This document shows positions 42,166 to 50,662 of a stretch of 64,000 bases of DNA, in pieces (position 1 is the stretch's first letter; the number at the start of each line of letters is the position of its first letter). Source of the DNA: Pseudactinotalea suaedae (GTDB taxonomy: Bacteria > Actinomycetota > Actinomycetes > Actinomycetales > Beutenbergiaceae); NCBI RefSeq assembly GCF_009733815.1, contig NZ_WNXY01000005.1:1-64000 (forward strand). The letters run 5' to 3'. The position numbers were made by a program, and so were the translations under genes. The notes beneath the pieces are model-generated. The model searched no databases and was not told the origin of the DNA. It was given only the letters and a program-made list of their open reading frames with translations.

Positions 42166-42816
42166 TCAGGAACCCGCCAGGGCTCCGAGCCGCCTGACGA
42201 TCGAGTCCACGGCGGCCTCGATCGCACCCGCCGAGCGCCGGTAGGCCCTCGTCTCGCGCTGATACGGGTCCTCGATGTCGTAGTTGATGCTCTGCGAAGC
42301 CGCGACGCCACCGCGCGCTGCTGTCGCTGCCGCCACCACGTCGGCCAAGAATGCCTGCAGGACCGCTCCATGGCCAGGCACGGGCACGTCCTGCGCGGGA
42401 ACCAGCGTCTCCAGCACGGCCGCGAACTCGGTCAGCGTGAACGCCCGCCGGTTGGCCGAGGGATCCAGCTCCACCGCGGCGCCCCGATGGGCACGCTCCA
42501 GGCCGAGCACCAGGTCGGCGCGCTCGACCAACGAGCGCGTAAGCTGCCTGGCCCGGTGAGCATCGACGTCGAACACACCCATCCGGACGGCCTCGCCGGC
42601 TGCCTGATCATCCAGCGGTGAACCCTCGAGGCCGCGCGTGCCGGCGCTCTCGATCGTGAGCAGGTCGGTGACGTCCGGACCCAGCAGCAGAGGCAGGCGA
42701 GCGCGCAACAGACCAGCAGCCTGCGGCGACCGGCAGACGTTCCCGGTGCACACCGTCAGGATCCTGAACCGACCCTGGACGAGCCGCGGCCTATCGACAT
42801 CACTGGGCAACGGCAC
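42166..42816 (-). CDS. Low-molecular-weight protein tyrosine phosphatase
   Basis: 216 residues from GTG 42816. The catalytic P-loop CTGNVCRS (Cys23 to Arg29) and the general-acid Asp in DIEDPYQRE (about 185) identify the family, longer than the usual 150 residues because of an N-terminal extension and an Ala-rich insert near 150. It probably dephosphorylates the BY-kinase encoded downstream. A TAGCCT box lies 6 nt before the GTG. The 114-bp gap to the kinase gene shows no clear site. Confidence 0.9.
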   Translation of the reverse strand: MPLPSDVDRPRLVQGRFRILTVCTGNVCRSPQAAGLLRARLPLLLGPDVTDLLTIESAGTRGLEGSPLDDQAAGEAVRMGVFDVDAHRARQLTRSLVERADLVLGLERAHRGAAVELDPSANRRAFTLTEFAAVLETLVPAQDVPVPGHGAVLQAFLADVVAAATAARGGVAASQSINYDIEDPYQRETRAYRRSAGAIEAAVDSIVRRLGALAGS

Positions 42817-42822
42817 CTGCCC

Positions 42823-42828
42823 AGGCTA
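42823..42828 (-). promoter_or_regulatory. -10 box of the tyrosine phosphatase gene (leaderless)
   Basis: TAGCCT on the minus strand, 6 nt before the GTG at 42816. Confidence 0.45.
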
Positions 42829-42888
42829 AGGCAGTCACCTAGCGCCTGACCACGCGCCGACGGCCGCCCGGTCTGGGGTGGGGACGTC

Positions 42889-42894
42889 TATCAT
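42889..42894 (+). promoter_or_regulatory. -10 box of the LCP gene
   Basis: TATCAT lies 20 nt before the GTG at 42915, with GGGGGTG as a possible ribosome site between. Unlike most genes here, this leaves a short leader. Confidence 0.4.
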
Positions 42895-42914
42895 GGTCGG
42901 ACAGGGGGTGGACA

Positions 42915-44018
42915 GTGGGCGACAACGACGACGCCGCCGAGCAGACTACTGACGCTCCCACTGCTGCAGAGAAGACCAGCGAAGAGCGCGCCGTTCGGCG
43001 ACCACGCCGCCGCAGCCGCGTCATCGCGTTGCTTGCCTGCGTGCTGATCGTCGTGATCGCCGGAGGCTTGGCGATCGCCGGGCTGGTCGTGCAGTCCCAG
43101 ATCAAGGGCGAGATCGAGTACATAGACGACCCGTTCGAGTCCCTGACCGACCGCCCAGACAGTGCCGGGCGTGAAGCAAGCGTCCCCGATCCCATCAACA
43201 TTCTGGTGCTCGGTTCCGACAGCAGAATCCACATCGGGAATCCTGATCAGTGGGAGCTCGGTGCCGAACGTACGGATGCAATACTGCTTGTCCACGTGCC
43301 GGGTGACCGGCAGTCCGCTCAGGTCATCTCGATTCCCCGCGATACGTGGGTCGACATACCCGGTTGGGGCATGAACAAGGTCAACGCTGCGTTCAGCTTC
43401 GGTGGACCCACGTTGCTGATTCAGACTCTCGAACAGCTCACCGGGATCCACATCGACCACTTCGCGGTCACCGATTTCGAATCCTTCGCCGCGGTTACTG
43501 ACAACCTCGGCGGTGTAGATATCCACCTGCCAAACGGCATGGACAGTGGCGACGTACACCTGGAACCCGGTACGCACACGCTCACGGGCGCGCAGGCGCT
43601 GGCCTATGTGCGGCAGCGGTACGGGCTCATAGGTGGTGACTTCGACCGCGTGCAACGTCAGCAGAACTGGATGCGCGCGATCTATGTAGCCGCCATCCGC
43701 GCCGGTGTCTTTCGCGACCCGATCGAGCTCACGTCGTTCTTGCGCACTGTGGCCGGTTCGGTTGCTGTCGATGAAGGATTCACCATCGCGAAGATGCGCA
43801 GTCTCGCCCTGAGCCTCCGAGACGTGCTGCCCTCCGATCTCACATTCATGACGGTGCCCGTGGCGGGAACAGACACGAGCAGTGACGGGCAGTCGATCGT
43901 CGTGCTCGACCAAGGACCGTTCGACGCTCTCATGGATGTCATCGCTTCCGACGACGACGTGGCTCAGTACATTGCGGACAACCCTGATCTCACCGTTCTC
44001 GGTAGCACTGTCTCCTAG
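42915..44018 (+). CDS. LytR-CpsA-Psr (LCP) family ligase
   Basis: 367 residues. One membrane helix (about 36-60) after a charged N-terminus, then an outer LCP domain. LCP enzymes transfer lipid-linked glycopolymers to the cell wall. Conserved blocks: NILVLGSDSR (about 95-104), RTDAILLVHV (about 117-126), ISIPRDTWVDIPG, and QALAYVRQRYGLIGGDFDR (about 227-245) with the active-site Arg. Its place next to the polysaccharide genes suggests it attaches this polymer to peptidoglycan. Confidence 0.92.
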   Translation: MGDNDDAAEQTTDAPTAAEKTSEERAVRRPRRRSRVIALLACVLIVVIAGGLAIAGLVVQSQIKGEIEYIDDPFESLTDRPDSAGREASVPDPINILVLGSDSRIHIGNPDQWELGAERTDAILLVHVPGDRQSAQVISIPRDTWVDIPGWGMNKVNAAFSFGGPTLLIQTLEQLTGIHIDHFAVTDFESFAAVTDNLGGVDIHLPNGMDSGDVHLEPGTHTLTGAQALAYVRQRYGLIGGDFDRVQRQQNWMRAIYVAAIRAGVFRDPIELTSFLRTVAGSVAVDEGFTIAKMRSLALSLRDVLPSDLTFMTVPVAGTDTSSDGQSIVVLDQGPFDALMDVIASDDDVAQYIADNPDLTVLGSTVS

Positions 44019-44038
44019 GACGCTCGATCACGAGCGTC
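44019..44038. terminator. Bidirectional hairpin after the LCP gene
   Basis: GACGCTCG and CGAGCGTC form a perfect 8-bp stem with an ATCA loop directly after the stop, between convergent genes. Confidence 0.5.
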
Positions 44039-44912
44039 ATCCGGGCACGAGCGCGTCCTGACGCGGTTCGGGCTCGTGCCAGCGCTCCACGGTCTGGGTG
44101 ATCCAGAAGCCGAGGAACTGGGCGATGAGCGCGGCCTCGAGCACGAAGATCCATTGCTCGAGGAGCGGGCGGACCACCAGCACGATCAGGGCCGCCGAGA
44201 CGATCATCCCGAGGAAGCCGTAGGTGTAGCGGTTGAGCCAGCGGGTCCGGGTCGAGTGGCCTGCCTCCTGCCGGGCGCGCGCCATCGCGACGCCGTTGAC
44301 GCCGACCACGCCCACGATTCCCAGGAACAGCACGATCGCGGCGAGCCCGTGCCCCCACTCGAGGAACGAGCGGCGAGCGAGCAGGAAGAACAGCAGCAGG
44401 CCGAGGTAGGCGAGCGCGCTGAACACGAGCGCGGCGCGGCCGCTGCGGGTGTGGGTGGACCGCTCGCGCTGGGGCAGCACCGCTATCTCGACGACGAACG
44501 CGACCGCCCCGATGATGAGGATCGCCCAGGTGTTGTTGATGACGGCGTCGACGACGTCGTCCGGCATCGCGGCGACGCCGTCGCGTGCGGTCGGCACGAA
44601 GGCGACGAAGAACGCCAGGTAGCCCGAGAAGTTGAGCAGCACGTCCTCGAGGTCGCTCCGGCCGCGGTGGATCACCATGCAGGCCCCGACGGCGCAGAGG
44701 CTCGCCACGAACACGCCGCGCGCGGGTGTGTAGTAGTAGGCGCTCACCGACGGCAGCACCGCACCGCCGTCGGAGAGGATCTGGAGGCAGACGGCGGTGC
44801 CGAGGAGCAAGGTCAGCAGGATGATCGCCAGCCTCAGGTACCGGTAGGTCGCCTGCAGCTCGAGGCGGTAGCTGTCCTCCTCGGCGGGGGCTTCGGGTGC
44901 GGCGGTGCTCAT
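44037..44912 (-). CDS. Polytopic membrane protein, unknown function
   Basis: 291 residues from ATG 44912, which has AGGAG 5 nt upstream; the frame extends further but without support. Seven hydrophobic helices. A distinctive loop SVSAYYYTPARGVFVASLC (about 62-80) follows the first helix, a pattern I have seen in DUF998-like integral membrane proteins of actinobacteria. Function unknown. It diverges from the hemerythrin gene. Confidence 0.78.
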   Translation of the reverse strand: MSTAAPEAPAEEDSYRLELQATYRYLRLAIILLTLLLGTAVCLQILSDGGAVLPSVSAYYYTPARGVFVASLCAVGACMVIHRGRSDLEDVLLNFSGYLAFFVAFVPTARDGVAAMPDDVVDAVINNTWAILIIGAVAFVVEIAVLPQRERSTHTRSGRAALVFSALAYLGLLLFFLLARRSFLEWGHGLAAIVLFLGIVGVVGVNGVAMARARQEAGHSTRTRWLNRYTYGFLGMIVSAALIVLVVRPLLEQWIFVLEAALIAQFLGFWITQTVERWHEPEPRQDALVPG

Positions 44913-45045
44913 CGGCTCTCCTGTGCTCGCGGGCGCTCCACCTACGAGGAGCAGCGGAACGCCGGTCTGAGACAAGCATGTGACACGGTCGTGGGGACAG
45001 TGTCCGAGACACCGGCCCGGCCGACCTCCTAGGCTGGCTCCCAGC

Positions 45046-45513
45046 GTGACTGAGACCTCCGACAGCCGACCCATCGCCTGGGCGGCTCAGATGCGAACCG
45101 TGCACGAGCGGCTCCGCGAGGCGCTGGAGCTCGCCGAGGACGGGCTCGAGGACGCCGGTACCCCGGAGGGGGTCGACGTGCTCCTCTACTGCTGGGGCTT
45201 CTGCGCCGCTCTCACCGGCCACCACGGTGCCGAGGACGAGACGCTGTTCCCCGCGGTGCTCCGCGACCGGCCGGACCTGACGGAGGCGGTCGGCCGGCTG
45301 CGACAGGACCACAGCATGATCGAGCACCTCCTCAACGGCCTGCGCGACGCCGTCGGGACGGGCGCCAGCCCGGATGTCCTGCGGCAGCATCTCGACGGCG
45401 TGGGTGCCGTCATGGAGTCGCACTTCCGTTACGAGCAGCGCGAGCTGCTCGGTCCGCTCGGGTACCTGGAGCTGGACGTGGAGCCGCAGCGGGCACTCGG
45501 GCCGCTGGCCTGA
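45046..45513 (+). CDS. Hemerythrin HHE-domain protein
   Basis: 155 residues, all helical. Metal ligands of the hemerythrin fold: His near the start (MRTVHERL), GHHGAEDETLFP (about 60-71), QDHSMIEHLL (about 87-96) and ESHFRYEQREL (about 125-135). Such proteins bind O2, NO or sense iron. A TAGGCT box sits 10 nt before the GTG start. No regulatory partner nearby. Confidence 0.85.
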   Translation: MTETSDSRPIAWAAQMRTVHERLREALELAEDGLEDAGTPEGVDVLLYCWGFCAALTGHHGAEDETLFPAVLRDRPDLTEAVGRLRQDHSMIEHLLNGLRDAVGTGASPDVLRQHLDGVGAVMESHFRYEQRELLGPLGYLELDVEPQRALGPLA

Positions 45514-45527
45514 CTGCGGCTCCGGGA

Positions 45528-45558
45528 CTCCCAGGAAACCCTCAGGATTCCTGGAGAG
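45528..45558 (+). promoter_or_regulatory. Tandem CCAGG-type repeats upstream of htrA
   Basis: Three steps of about 10 bp: CCCAGGAAA, CCTCAGGAT, CCTGGAGAG; the outer two also form the inverted pair CCAGGAA/TTCCTGG. The 10-bp step suits a response regulator dimer. MprA, which controls the HtrA protease pepD in M. tuberculosis, recognises CTCAGG-type repeats, so a related envelope-stress regulator is a reasonable guess. Confidence 0.45.
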
Positions 45559-45616
45559 CTGTCGAAGGTTGGCGCGGTGTCATGGGGTTCATCAGCACTC
45601 GCCCCAGGAGGCATCG

Positions 45617-46936
45617 ATGACCACCACGACACAGCCAGAGCAGGGCGCCGGACGCGCGAGCTCGGCCCCGCCGCCAGGATGGCAGTCGCCCGGCTCGCCG
45701 GCCGGGGTCCGACCGCCGTCGAGCCCGAGCCCGAACCCGTACGCGGGCTACGGCCCCGGTCCCTTCGGGTCCTTCGGCACCGGACAGCAGCCGCCGGCTC
45801 CGCCGACCCCACCCATCCAGCAGCCGGCGCCGAACGCTCCGCGGCCGCGCAGGCCGCGCACGGCGCTGACCGCCGTCACGGCGGCGCTGCTGGCGGCCAC
45901 GCTGGCCTCCGGGGGTACGGCGTACCTGCTCCGTGACGACGCTGCTCCCGGGACCGCGAGCGGAGATCCTCAGATCACGCAGGTCCAGGGCGTCTCGGCG
46001 GCGGTCGACGGCAGCCCGGACTGGGAGGCGGTCGCGGCCGCGGCGCGGCCCAGCGTGGTCGCGATCGACGTGCGGGCGGCCCAGGGAGAGGCGGCCGGCT
46101 CGGGGGTCATCCTCGACAGCGAGGGGCACGTCCTCACCAACAACCACGTGGTCGAGGGGGCCACGTCCGCCCAGGTGATGCTGTGGGACGGACGCCTCTA
46201 CGAGGCCAGGGTGGTCGGCACCGACCCCACGACCGACCTGGCGGTGCTGCAGATCGCCGAACCGCCCGAGGACCTGACGCCCGCGACGCTGGGCACCTCG
46301 GGTGACCTGGGTGTCGGCGAGTCGGTGATGGCGGTAGGGAACCCGCTGGGACTGGACAGCACGGTGACGACCGGCATCATCTCGGCACTGGACCGCCCGG
46401 TGGCCGCGTCCTCGCAGAGCTCGAGCAGCACGTCGGTGACCAACGCGATCCAGATCGACGCCGCGATCAACCCGGGCAACTCCGGCGGACCGCTCTTCGA
46501 CGAGCAGGGCCTGGTCATCGGGATCACGTCCTCGATAGCCACCCTCTCGGGTGGTGGCGCCTCCGGCAGCATCGGCCTCGGTTTCGCGATCCCGATCGAC
46601 CTCGCGACCACCATCGCCGACCAGCTCATCGCCGACGGCCGGGCCGAGCACGCCTACCTCGGCGTCACGCTCCAGGAGGGCGAGGGCAGTGCCGACGGCG
46701 TCACGCGGCAGGGCGCTCAGGTCGTCGAGGTGATGCCGGACACCCCGGCCGCAGGCGCCGGGCTCGAGCCGGGCGACGTGGTCGTCGGTATCGACGACCA
46801 TGCGGTCGGCAGCGCGGAGTCGCTCACCGGTTTCGTGCGGCAGTACTCCTCGGGGGACGAGGTCACGCTGACCGTCATCCGCGGCGGGGAGAGCCTCGAT
46901 CTGACCGTCACGCTGGCGACACGGGCAGAGGAGTAG
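45617..46936 (+). CDS. S1C serine protease, HtrA/DegP-like, with PDZ domain
   Basis: 439 residues. Order: a cytoplasmic Pro/Gly-rich tail (1-78), one membrane helix (about 82-106), a trypsin-like domain with the catalytic triad His (TNNHVV, about 176-181), Asp (TTDLAVL, about 206-212) and Ser (GNSGGP, about 289-294), then a C-terminal PDZ domain. It acts on misfolded proteins outside the membrane. ATG has an AGGAGG site. A hairpin follows the stop. Confidence 0.93.
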   Translation: MTTTTQPEQGAGRASSAPPPGWQSPGSPAGVRPPSSPSPNPYAGYGPGPFGSFGTGQQPPAPPTPPIQQPAPNAPRPRRPRTALTAVTAALLAATLASGGTAYLLRDDAAPGTASGDPQITQVQGVSAAVDGSPDWEAVAAAARPSVVAIDVRAAQGEAAGSGVILDSEGHVLTNNHVVEGATSAQVMLWDGRLYEARVVGTDPTTDLAVLQIAEPPEDLTPATLGTSGDLGVGESVMAVGNPLGLDSTVTTGIISALDRPVAASSQSSSSTSVTNAIQIDAAINPGNSGGPLFDEQGLVIGITSSIATLSGGGASGSIGLGFAIPIDLATTIADQLIADGRAEHAYLGVTLQEGEGSADGVTRQGAQVVEVMPDTPAAGAGLEPGDVVVGIDDHAVGSAESLTGFVRQYSSGDEVTLTVIRGGESLDLTVTLATRAEE

Positions 46937-46965
46937 CGCGACCGGGCACCTGCTGCTGCGCCCTC

Positions 46966-46997
46966 ACCCGCCGCGGGCCTTCGAGCCTGCGGCGGGT
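46966..46997 (+). terminator. Hairpin after htrA
   Basis: ACCCGCCGC pairs with GCGGCGGGT around a 14-nt loop, 30 bp after the stop, followed by TCGTCGT. Confidence 0.5.
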
Positions 46998-47098
46998 TCG
47001 TCGTGTCGGCTGCGGACGACGCCGCCATGAGACCCGCGAACCGTCTCGCGTCGTACCGGGTCGTGTCGTGTCGTCTCGAGCCCGTCGAGGCCGAGACG

Positions 47099-48610
47099 TC
47101 AGGCTGCGCCCGGCGGTGCGGTGCGGACGATCTCGAGGACGGGTTGGCGCCGCGTGCTCACGATGGTGCGAAACGACTCCTGGGGTGGCGCCCAGCTGCC
47201 TGGTGGTGCGGGCGGTGACGTGAGATAGGTGTGGCCGGTCGGGGTGGTGATGGTGACCTGGTGGCCGGCCTCGTCCGATCGCGCTGCCGTGGACCAGTTG
47301 AGGGCGTCCTTGGCGTAGTTGCAGGCTTCGCAGAGGCCTTGCCCGTTGCCGAACGAGGTCAGTCCGTGGTCGCTCGATCGCCGTGCGTGGTCGGTGTGCC
47401 TGATCGGCGCTCGGCACCAGGGGTTGCGGCAGTACTGATCTCGGAACCGGATGAGGCGTTGGAGCCCGCGTGGGAAGCGCCGGCGCCGGGAGTCCATCGC
47501 GACGAGCTCACCGTTGCCGGGGTGCTGGTAGAGGCGCCGGACCGAGACCCGGTCCGCCGGGGTGAGGGCCGCGAGCTGCCGGGCCAGGTCGGCGTCGATG
47601 TGGGCGAGGCCACCGGCGGGTCCGCCGATCAGCACCTCGCCCTCGCTGGCGGCTCCGATGCCGAACAGCTGGCGCTCGCTCATGATCAGGTTGAGGACCA
47701 CCTCGGTGCCCGCAGGCGCCCCGGTGTGCTCTGCGCCTTCCGGTGCCACGCCTGCGTCGCCCACGCCGCCTCGGGCCTCACCGCGGTCTCCGACGTCGCG
47801 AGCCGTACCGGCCGTTGCGGCCCCGAGCACCGCGTCACGGAGCGCGTCGGCCATCACCTGGCCGCGAGCACGCGGCGCGCCCGTGGCGCGAGCGGTGTCG
47901 GCTGCTCTGGTGAGCGCGGCGTAGACGGCGACCCCGTCGGCGACAGGCATCAGCGCCGTCAGGTAGGTCATGCTGTCGGGTGCGGGCCGCAGGCTCACGC
48001 AGCGATCGCTCTCGGCTCGGCGACGTCGCTCCACGACCGAGGCGGGGTCGAGCCGATAAGCGGCCTTCGCCGCCTCGACCTGGATGCCTCGTTCACCCAG
48101 GCGCTGCGCCTGGACCGGGTCGCCGGCGATCTCGTGATCGATGACTGCGCGATCCTCGACGGAGACGCACGCGGTGCCCTGCGCCATGAGCGTGGCGGCG
48201 TACTCGGTGATCTGACCGGCCCGGAGCGCGGCGTAGGTGGCGGGCAGCTCGGTGCGCAGGATCCGCGCCAGCGACAGGTGCCGCCGGCCGCGGTGCGGTG
48301 AGACGCGCCGGGCGAGCGCCAGCTGGCTCGCCACGCCCTGCCCGACCTTCTCGGCCGGCACGCCGGCCGCAACCTGCTGCGCCCGCTGCGATCGGTCCAG
48401 CTCCTCCGCGACGCCGACCTGCAGACCCGCGGCCGCATTCTTCAGGTCCTCGAGCGCCCGGATCAGCTCGACCCGCTCGACGTCGATCTCAGCGCCGACG
48501 CCCTGCGGCCCGGTACCCGTGGCCAGGGTGGCCACCATCGCTTGTACCGCGGCAGCCTCAGGCGCCGAGGGTGTCGGTCCCTCGTGCGATGCCGACCGCG
48601 ATACGAACAT
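47099..48610 (-). CDS. DUF222 / HNH endonuclease domain protein (13E12 type)
   Basis: 503 residues from ATG 48610. An N-terminal DUF222 region (about 40-350, helical) is followed by a C-terminal HNH domain: CRNPWCRAPIRHTDHARR (about 400-417), then LCEACNYAKD with the zinc Cys pair. This is the REP13E12 family of actinobacteria, often present in many copies; in M. tuberculosis, one serves as a phage integration site. Function is not settled. The start is strongly supported by a full promoter whose -10 box ends 7 nt before ATG. The frame could extend 12 codons upstream, but this would lie inside the promoter. Confidence 0.9.
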   Translation of the reverse strand: MFVSRSASHEGPTPSAPEAAAVQAMVATLATGTGPQGVGAEIDVERVELIRALEDLKNAAAGLQVGVAEELDRSQRAQQVAAGVPAEKVGQGVASQLALARRVSPHRGRRHLSLARILRTELPATYAALRAGQITEYAATLMAQGTACVSVEDRAVIDHEIAGDPVQAQRLGERGIQVEAAKAAYRLDPASVVERRRRAESDRCVSLRPAPDSMTYLTALMPVADGVAVYAALTRAADTARATGAPRARGQVMADALRDAVLGAATAGTARDVGDRGEARGGVGDAGVAPEGAEHTGAPAGTEVVLNLIMSERQLFGIGAASEGEVLIGGPAGGLAHIDADLARQLAALTPADRVSVRRLYQHPGNGELVAMDSRRRRFPRGLQRLIRFRDQYCRNPWCRAPIRHTDHARRSSDHGLTSFGNGQGLCEACNYAKDALNWSTAARSDEAGHQVTITTPTGHTYLTSPPAPPGSWAPPQESFRTIVSTRRQPVLEIVRTAPPGAA

Positions 48611-48617
48611 GTGTTCT

Positions 48618-48646
48618 ATTTTACTCTGGCTGTAGTGACACCGCAA
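48618..48646 (-). promoter_or_regulatory. Full promoter of the 13E12 gene, leaderless
   Basis: TTGCGG (48646-48641), a 17-bp spacer, TAAAAT (48623-48618), then 7 nt to the ATG. Best case in the window for transcription starting at the A of ATG; there is no ribosome site. Confidence 0.8.
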
Positions 48647-48811
48647 GGGTTCAGGACAGCTGATTTCTGGCGATACGCCGCGTGTCGCCTCGGCCAGACC
48701 GGGGACCCGCCGACCATGGACGGAGCGCCGGTCGACACCGACGCGCGGAAGCGCTCCGACCTCGCCAGGGCCTGTGCTGACCCGGGTGCGCCACCCACCG
48801 GCGGGTAGGCG

Positions 48812-48851
48812 GCCGGCCTACTTCGAGGGCGGGCTCAGCCCAAGGGCCGGC
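48812..48851 (-). terminator. Branched hairpin after menF
   Basis: GCCGGCC/GGCCGGC outer stem encloses GGGC/GCCC, directly after the menF stop. No T tract. The rest of 48647-48811 shows nothing clear. Confidence 0.4.
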
Positions 48852-50123
48852 TCAGCTCAGCGCGTCCCGCATGGGCGCGAGCTTGGCCTCCGACTCGGCG
48901 AGCTCGGCCGCGGGGTCGGAGGCGGCGACGATGCCGCAACCGGCGAACAAGCGCAACGAGGTGGGGCCGGTCACGGCGGCTGACCGGAGCGCGATGCCCC
49001 ACTCCCCGTCGCCGTCGGCGCCCATCCATCCCACCGGGGCGGCGTAGCGGCCGCGGTCCATGCGCTCGTGCTCGGCGATGACCTCGGCGGCGTCGAGCGT
49101 CGGGGTGCCGCACACGGCCGCCGTCGGGTGCAGGGCAGCCGCCACGGCGAGCGAGCTCATCTGCGCGTGCGCGGGGTCGAGCACCGCCGTGACGTCGGTC
49201 GCGAGATGCATGACGTTCGGCAGGTGCAGCACCGACGGCGTCTCGGGGGCCGACGTCGAGGCCACGAACGGGCGCAGCGACGCCGTGAGCGAGTCGACCG
49301 CGAACTCGTGCTCCTCCAGGTCCTTCGACGAGCGCGCCAGCGCTCCGGCGCGTGCGAGGTCGCGCGCGTCGTCACCCGTCCGCTGGATGGTCCCGGCCAG
49401 CACCCGTGACGACAGCAGCCCGCGCTCCCGGCGCACCAGCAGCTCGGGGGTGGCGCCGATCATGCCGTCGACGGCGAACGTCCAGCAGCTCTGGTACTCG
49501 GCGGCGAGCCAACCCAGCACCCGTCGGGCGTCAGGTTCGCCGTCCAGGTCCGCGATCACGTCCCGTGCCATCACGACCTTGCCGACGGCGCCCGACCGGA
49601 TCACGTCGATGACCTCGCGGACGCTGTCCTGCCAGTCGGCGGCGGCGAGCGCGCCGTCGCTGAACCTCACCCGGGTCGGGGCACGCAACGGCTCGACGGC
49701 GGGCAGCAGGTCCGCGGCATCGCCCGAGGGCGGCAAGGCGCCGGTGCTCATGGTGGTGACCCAGCTGACACCGTTCCGGCGCCCGATCACGATCTCGGGA
49801 ACCACCACGACGCCGCCGGCGCGCGATCGCCGGGAGAACGCGAAGGAGCCGAAGCACACGGGGCCGGTCCCGGGCAGCCCGACCGTGTCCCGGACCACCG
49901 CACCGGCGACCATGTCGGACCAGGCGGCGTCCGCGTCGGCGAACCGGCTCTCGCCGGAGGTCTCGAACCGGGCGAGCTCGCCGAGCCCGATCAGCCCGTC
50001 ACCACGGCGGACCCACGACAGCGCGCGGCCCAGTCCCGCGGTCGGCAGCCGCTCGAGCAGGTCGCCGACATCAGGCACCTCCACGGTGCGTGCGACAAGC
50101 GTGTGGGCGAGCGGCAGAGACAT
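48852..50123 (-). CDS. menF: Isochorismate synthase
   Basis: 423 residues. Chorismate-binding fold; converts chorismate to isochorismate, the first step to menaquinone. Conserved parts: GKVVMARDVIADL (about 177-189), ATPELLVRRE (about 220-229), KDLEEHEFAVDSL (about 268-280), the AVCGTPTLDAAEVIAEHE block (about 347-364) and LFAGCGIV. Isochorismate synthases for siderophore synthesis look alike; the men context decides. The ATG has TACCCT 7 nt upstream. Confidence 0.92.
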   Translation of the reverse strand: MSLPLAHTLVARTVEVPDVGDLLERLPTAGLGRALSWVRRGDGLIGLGELARFETSGESRFADADAAWSDMVAGAVVRDTVGLPGTGPVCFGSFAFSRRSRAGGVVVVPEIVIGRRNGVSWVTTMSTGALPPSGDAADLLPAVEPLRAPTRVRFSDGALAAADWQDSVREVIDVIRSGAVGKVVMARDVIADLDGEPDARRVLGWLAAEYQSCWTFAVDGMIGATPELLVRRERGLLSSRVLAGTIQRTGDDARDLARAGALARSSKDLEEHEFAVDSLTASLRPFVASTSAPETPSVLHLPNVMHLATDVTAVLDPAHAQMSSLAVAAALHPTAAVCGTPTLDAAEVIAEHERMDRGRYAAPVGWMGADGDGEWGIALRSAAVTGPTSLRLFAGCGIVAASDPAAELAESEAKLAPMRDALS

Positions 50124-50130
50124 CGCGCTC

Positions 50131-50136
50131 AGGGTA
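50131..50136 (-). promoter_or_regulatory. -10 box of menF (leaderless)
   Basis: TACCCT on the minus strand, 7 nt before the ATG at 50123. Confidence 0.45.
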
Positions 50137-50233
50137 TGTCGCAGCGCGACGCCCGGCGAAACCGGGCCCGACGTTCCTCACCGCGGCCGGGTCGGCACGG
50201 CATACTCACCGGGATGAGCACGCGAGCGCACCC

Positions 50234-50662
50234 GTGAACCGCTCCGCCCTGCTGACCGGCGCCCTCGTGGCCGGGGCGCTCGGCATCAGCGGCCTGGTGG
50301 TCGGCGCGATCTGGCCGTGGCTGACAGCTCCCGCCGGCGTGATCGGTGACCTTCCCGCCCCCTCGCTGCTCTGGCTGGCCGTGCTGGCGGCCGGCGCCGG
50401 GTTCATGCTCGGTCTGCTCGGCGTCCGGCCGCTCGGGATGCTGCTGCCCGTCCTGGTCGCCGTCGTCGCCGTGGTGGTGGCCGCGCTGACGACCGACCCG
50501 AGCTGGATGTGCGTGGACGGCTTCGACGACGAGGGCAACATGGTCGGTGGCTGCGAGGAGGACGAGTGGACCCTCGCGCCGGTCGCCTCCGCCGCCGGCC
50601 TGGCGCTCAGCTCCGTCGGCACGGCCCTCGCCGGGGTGTGGGCGCGACGTCAGCCGCGCTGA
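50234..50662 (+). CDS. Small polytopic membrane protein, unknown
   Basis: 142 residues from GTG 50234. Four hydrophobic helices (about 9-30, 42-60, 65-85, 118-138) with an acidic outer loop FDDEGNMVGGCEEDEW between the third and fourth. No family recognised. The last 13 bases overlap the end of the convergent transglutaminase-like gene. The frame extends upstream to 50090, but that part overlaps menF and has no ribosome site. Confidence 0.7.
   Translation: MNRSALLTGALVAGALGISGLVVGAIWPWLTAPAGVIGDLPAPSLLWLAVLAAGAGFMLGLLGVRPLGMLLPVLVAVVAVVVAALTTDPSWMCVDGFDDEGNMVGGCEEDEWTLAPVASAAGLALSSVGTALAGVWARRQPR

Larger units (their letters stand above)
29310..44018. other. Exopolysaccharide biosynthesis island inside the men cluster
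   Basis: Fourteen kilobases between menD and the membrane/hemerythrin genes hold only surface-polysaccharide functions: initiation, aminosugar synthesis, flippase, polymerase, three glycosyltransferases, a C5-epimerase-like protein, chain-length kinase, phosphatase and an LCP ligase. From about 33 kb onward codons ending in A or T are clearly commoner than in the flanking men and nuo genes, which suggests acquisition. No integrase, transposase or flanking direct repeat was seen. The 162-bp gap before it (29310-29471) is AT-rich around 29375-29406 and probably holds the operon promoter; no clean box pair is visible. Confidence 0.75.

Noticed and set aside
45582-45620. 12-codon leader ORF overlapping the htrA start (ATGA)
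   Set aside because: No ribosome site and no regulatory sense in the peptide; the overlap is likely chance.
50214-50237. 7-codon ORF overlapping the membrane-protein start at 50234
   Set aside because: Too short, with no ribosome site; chance GTGA overlap is frequent at this base composition.
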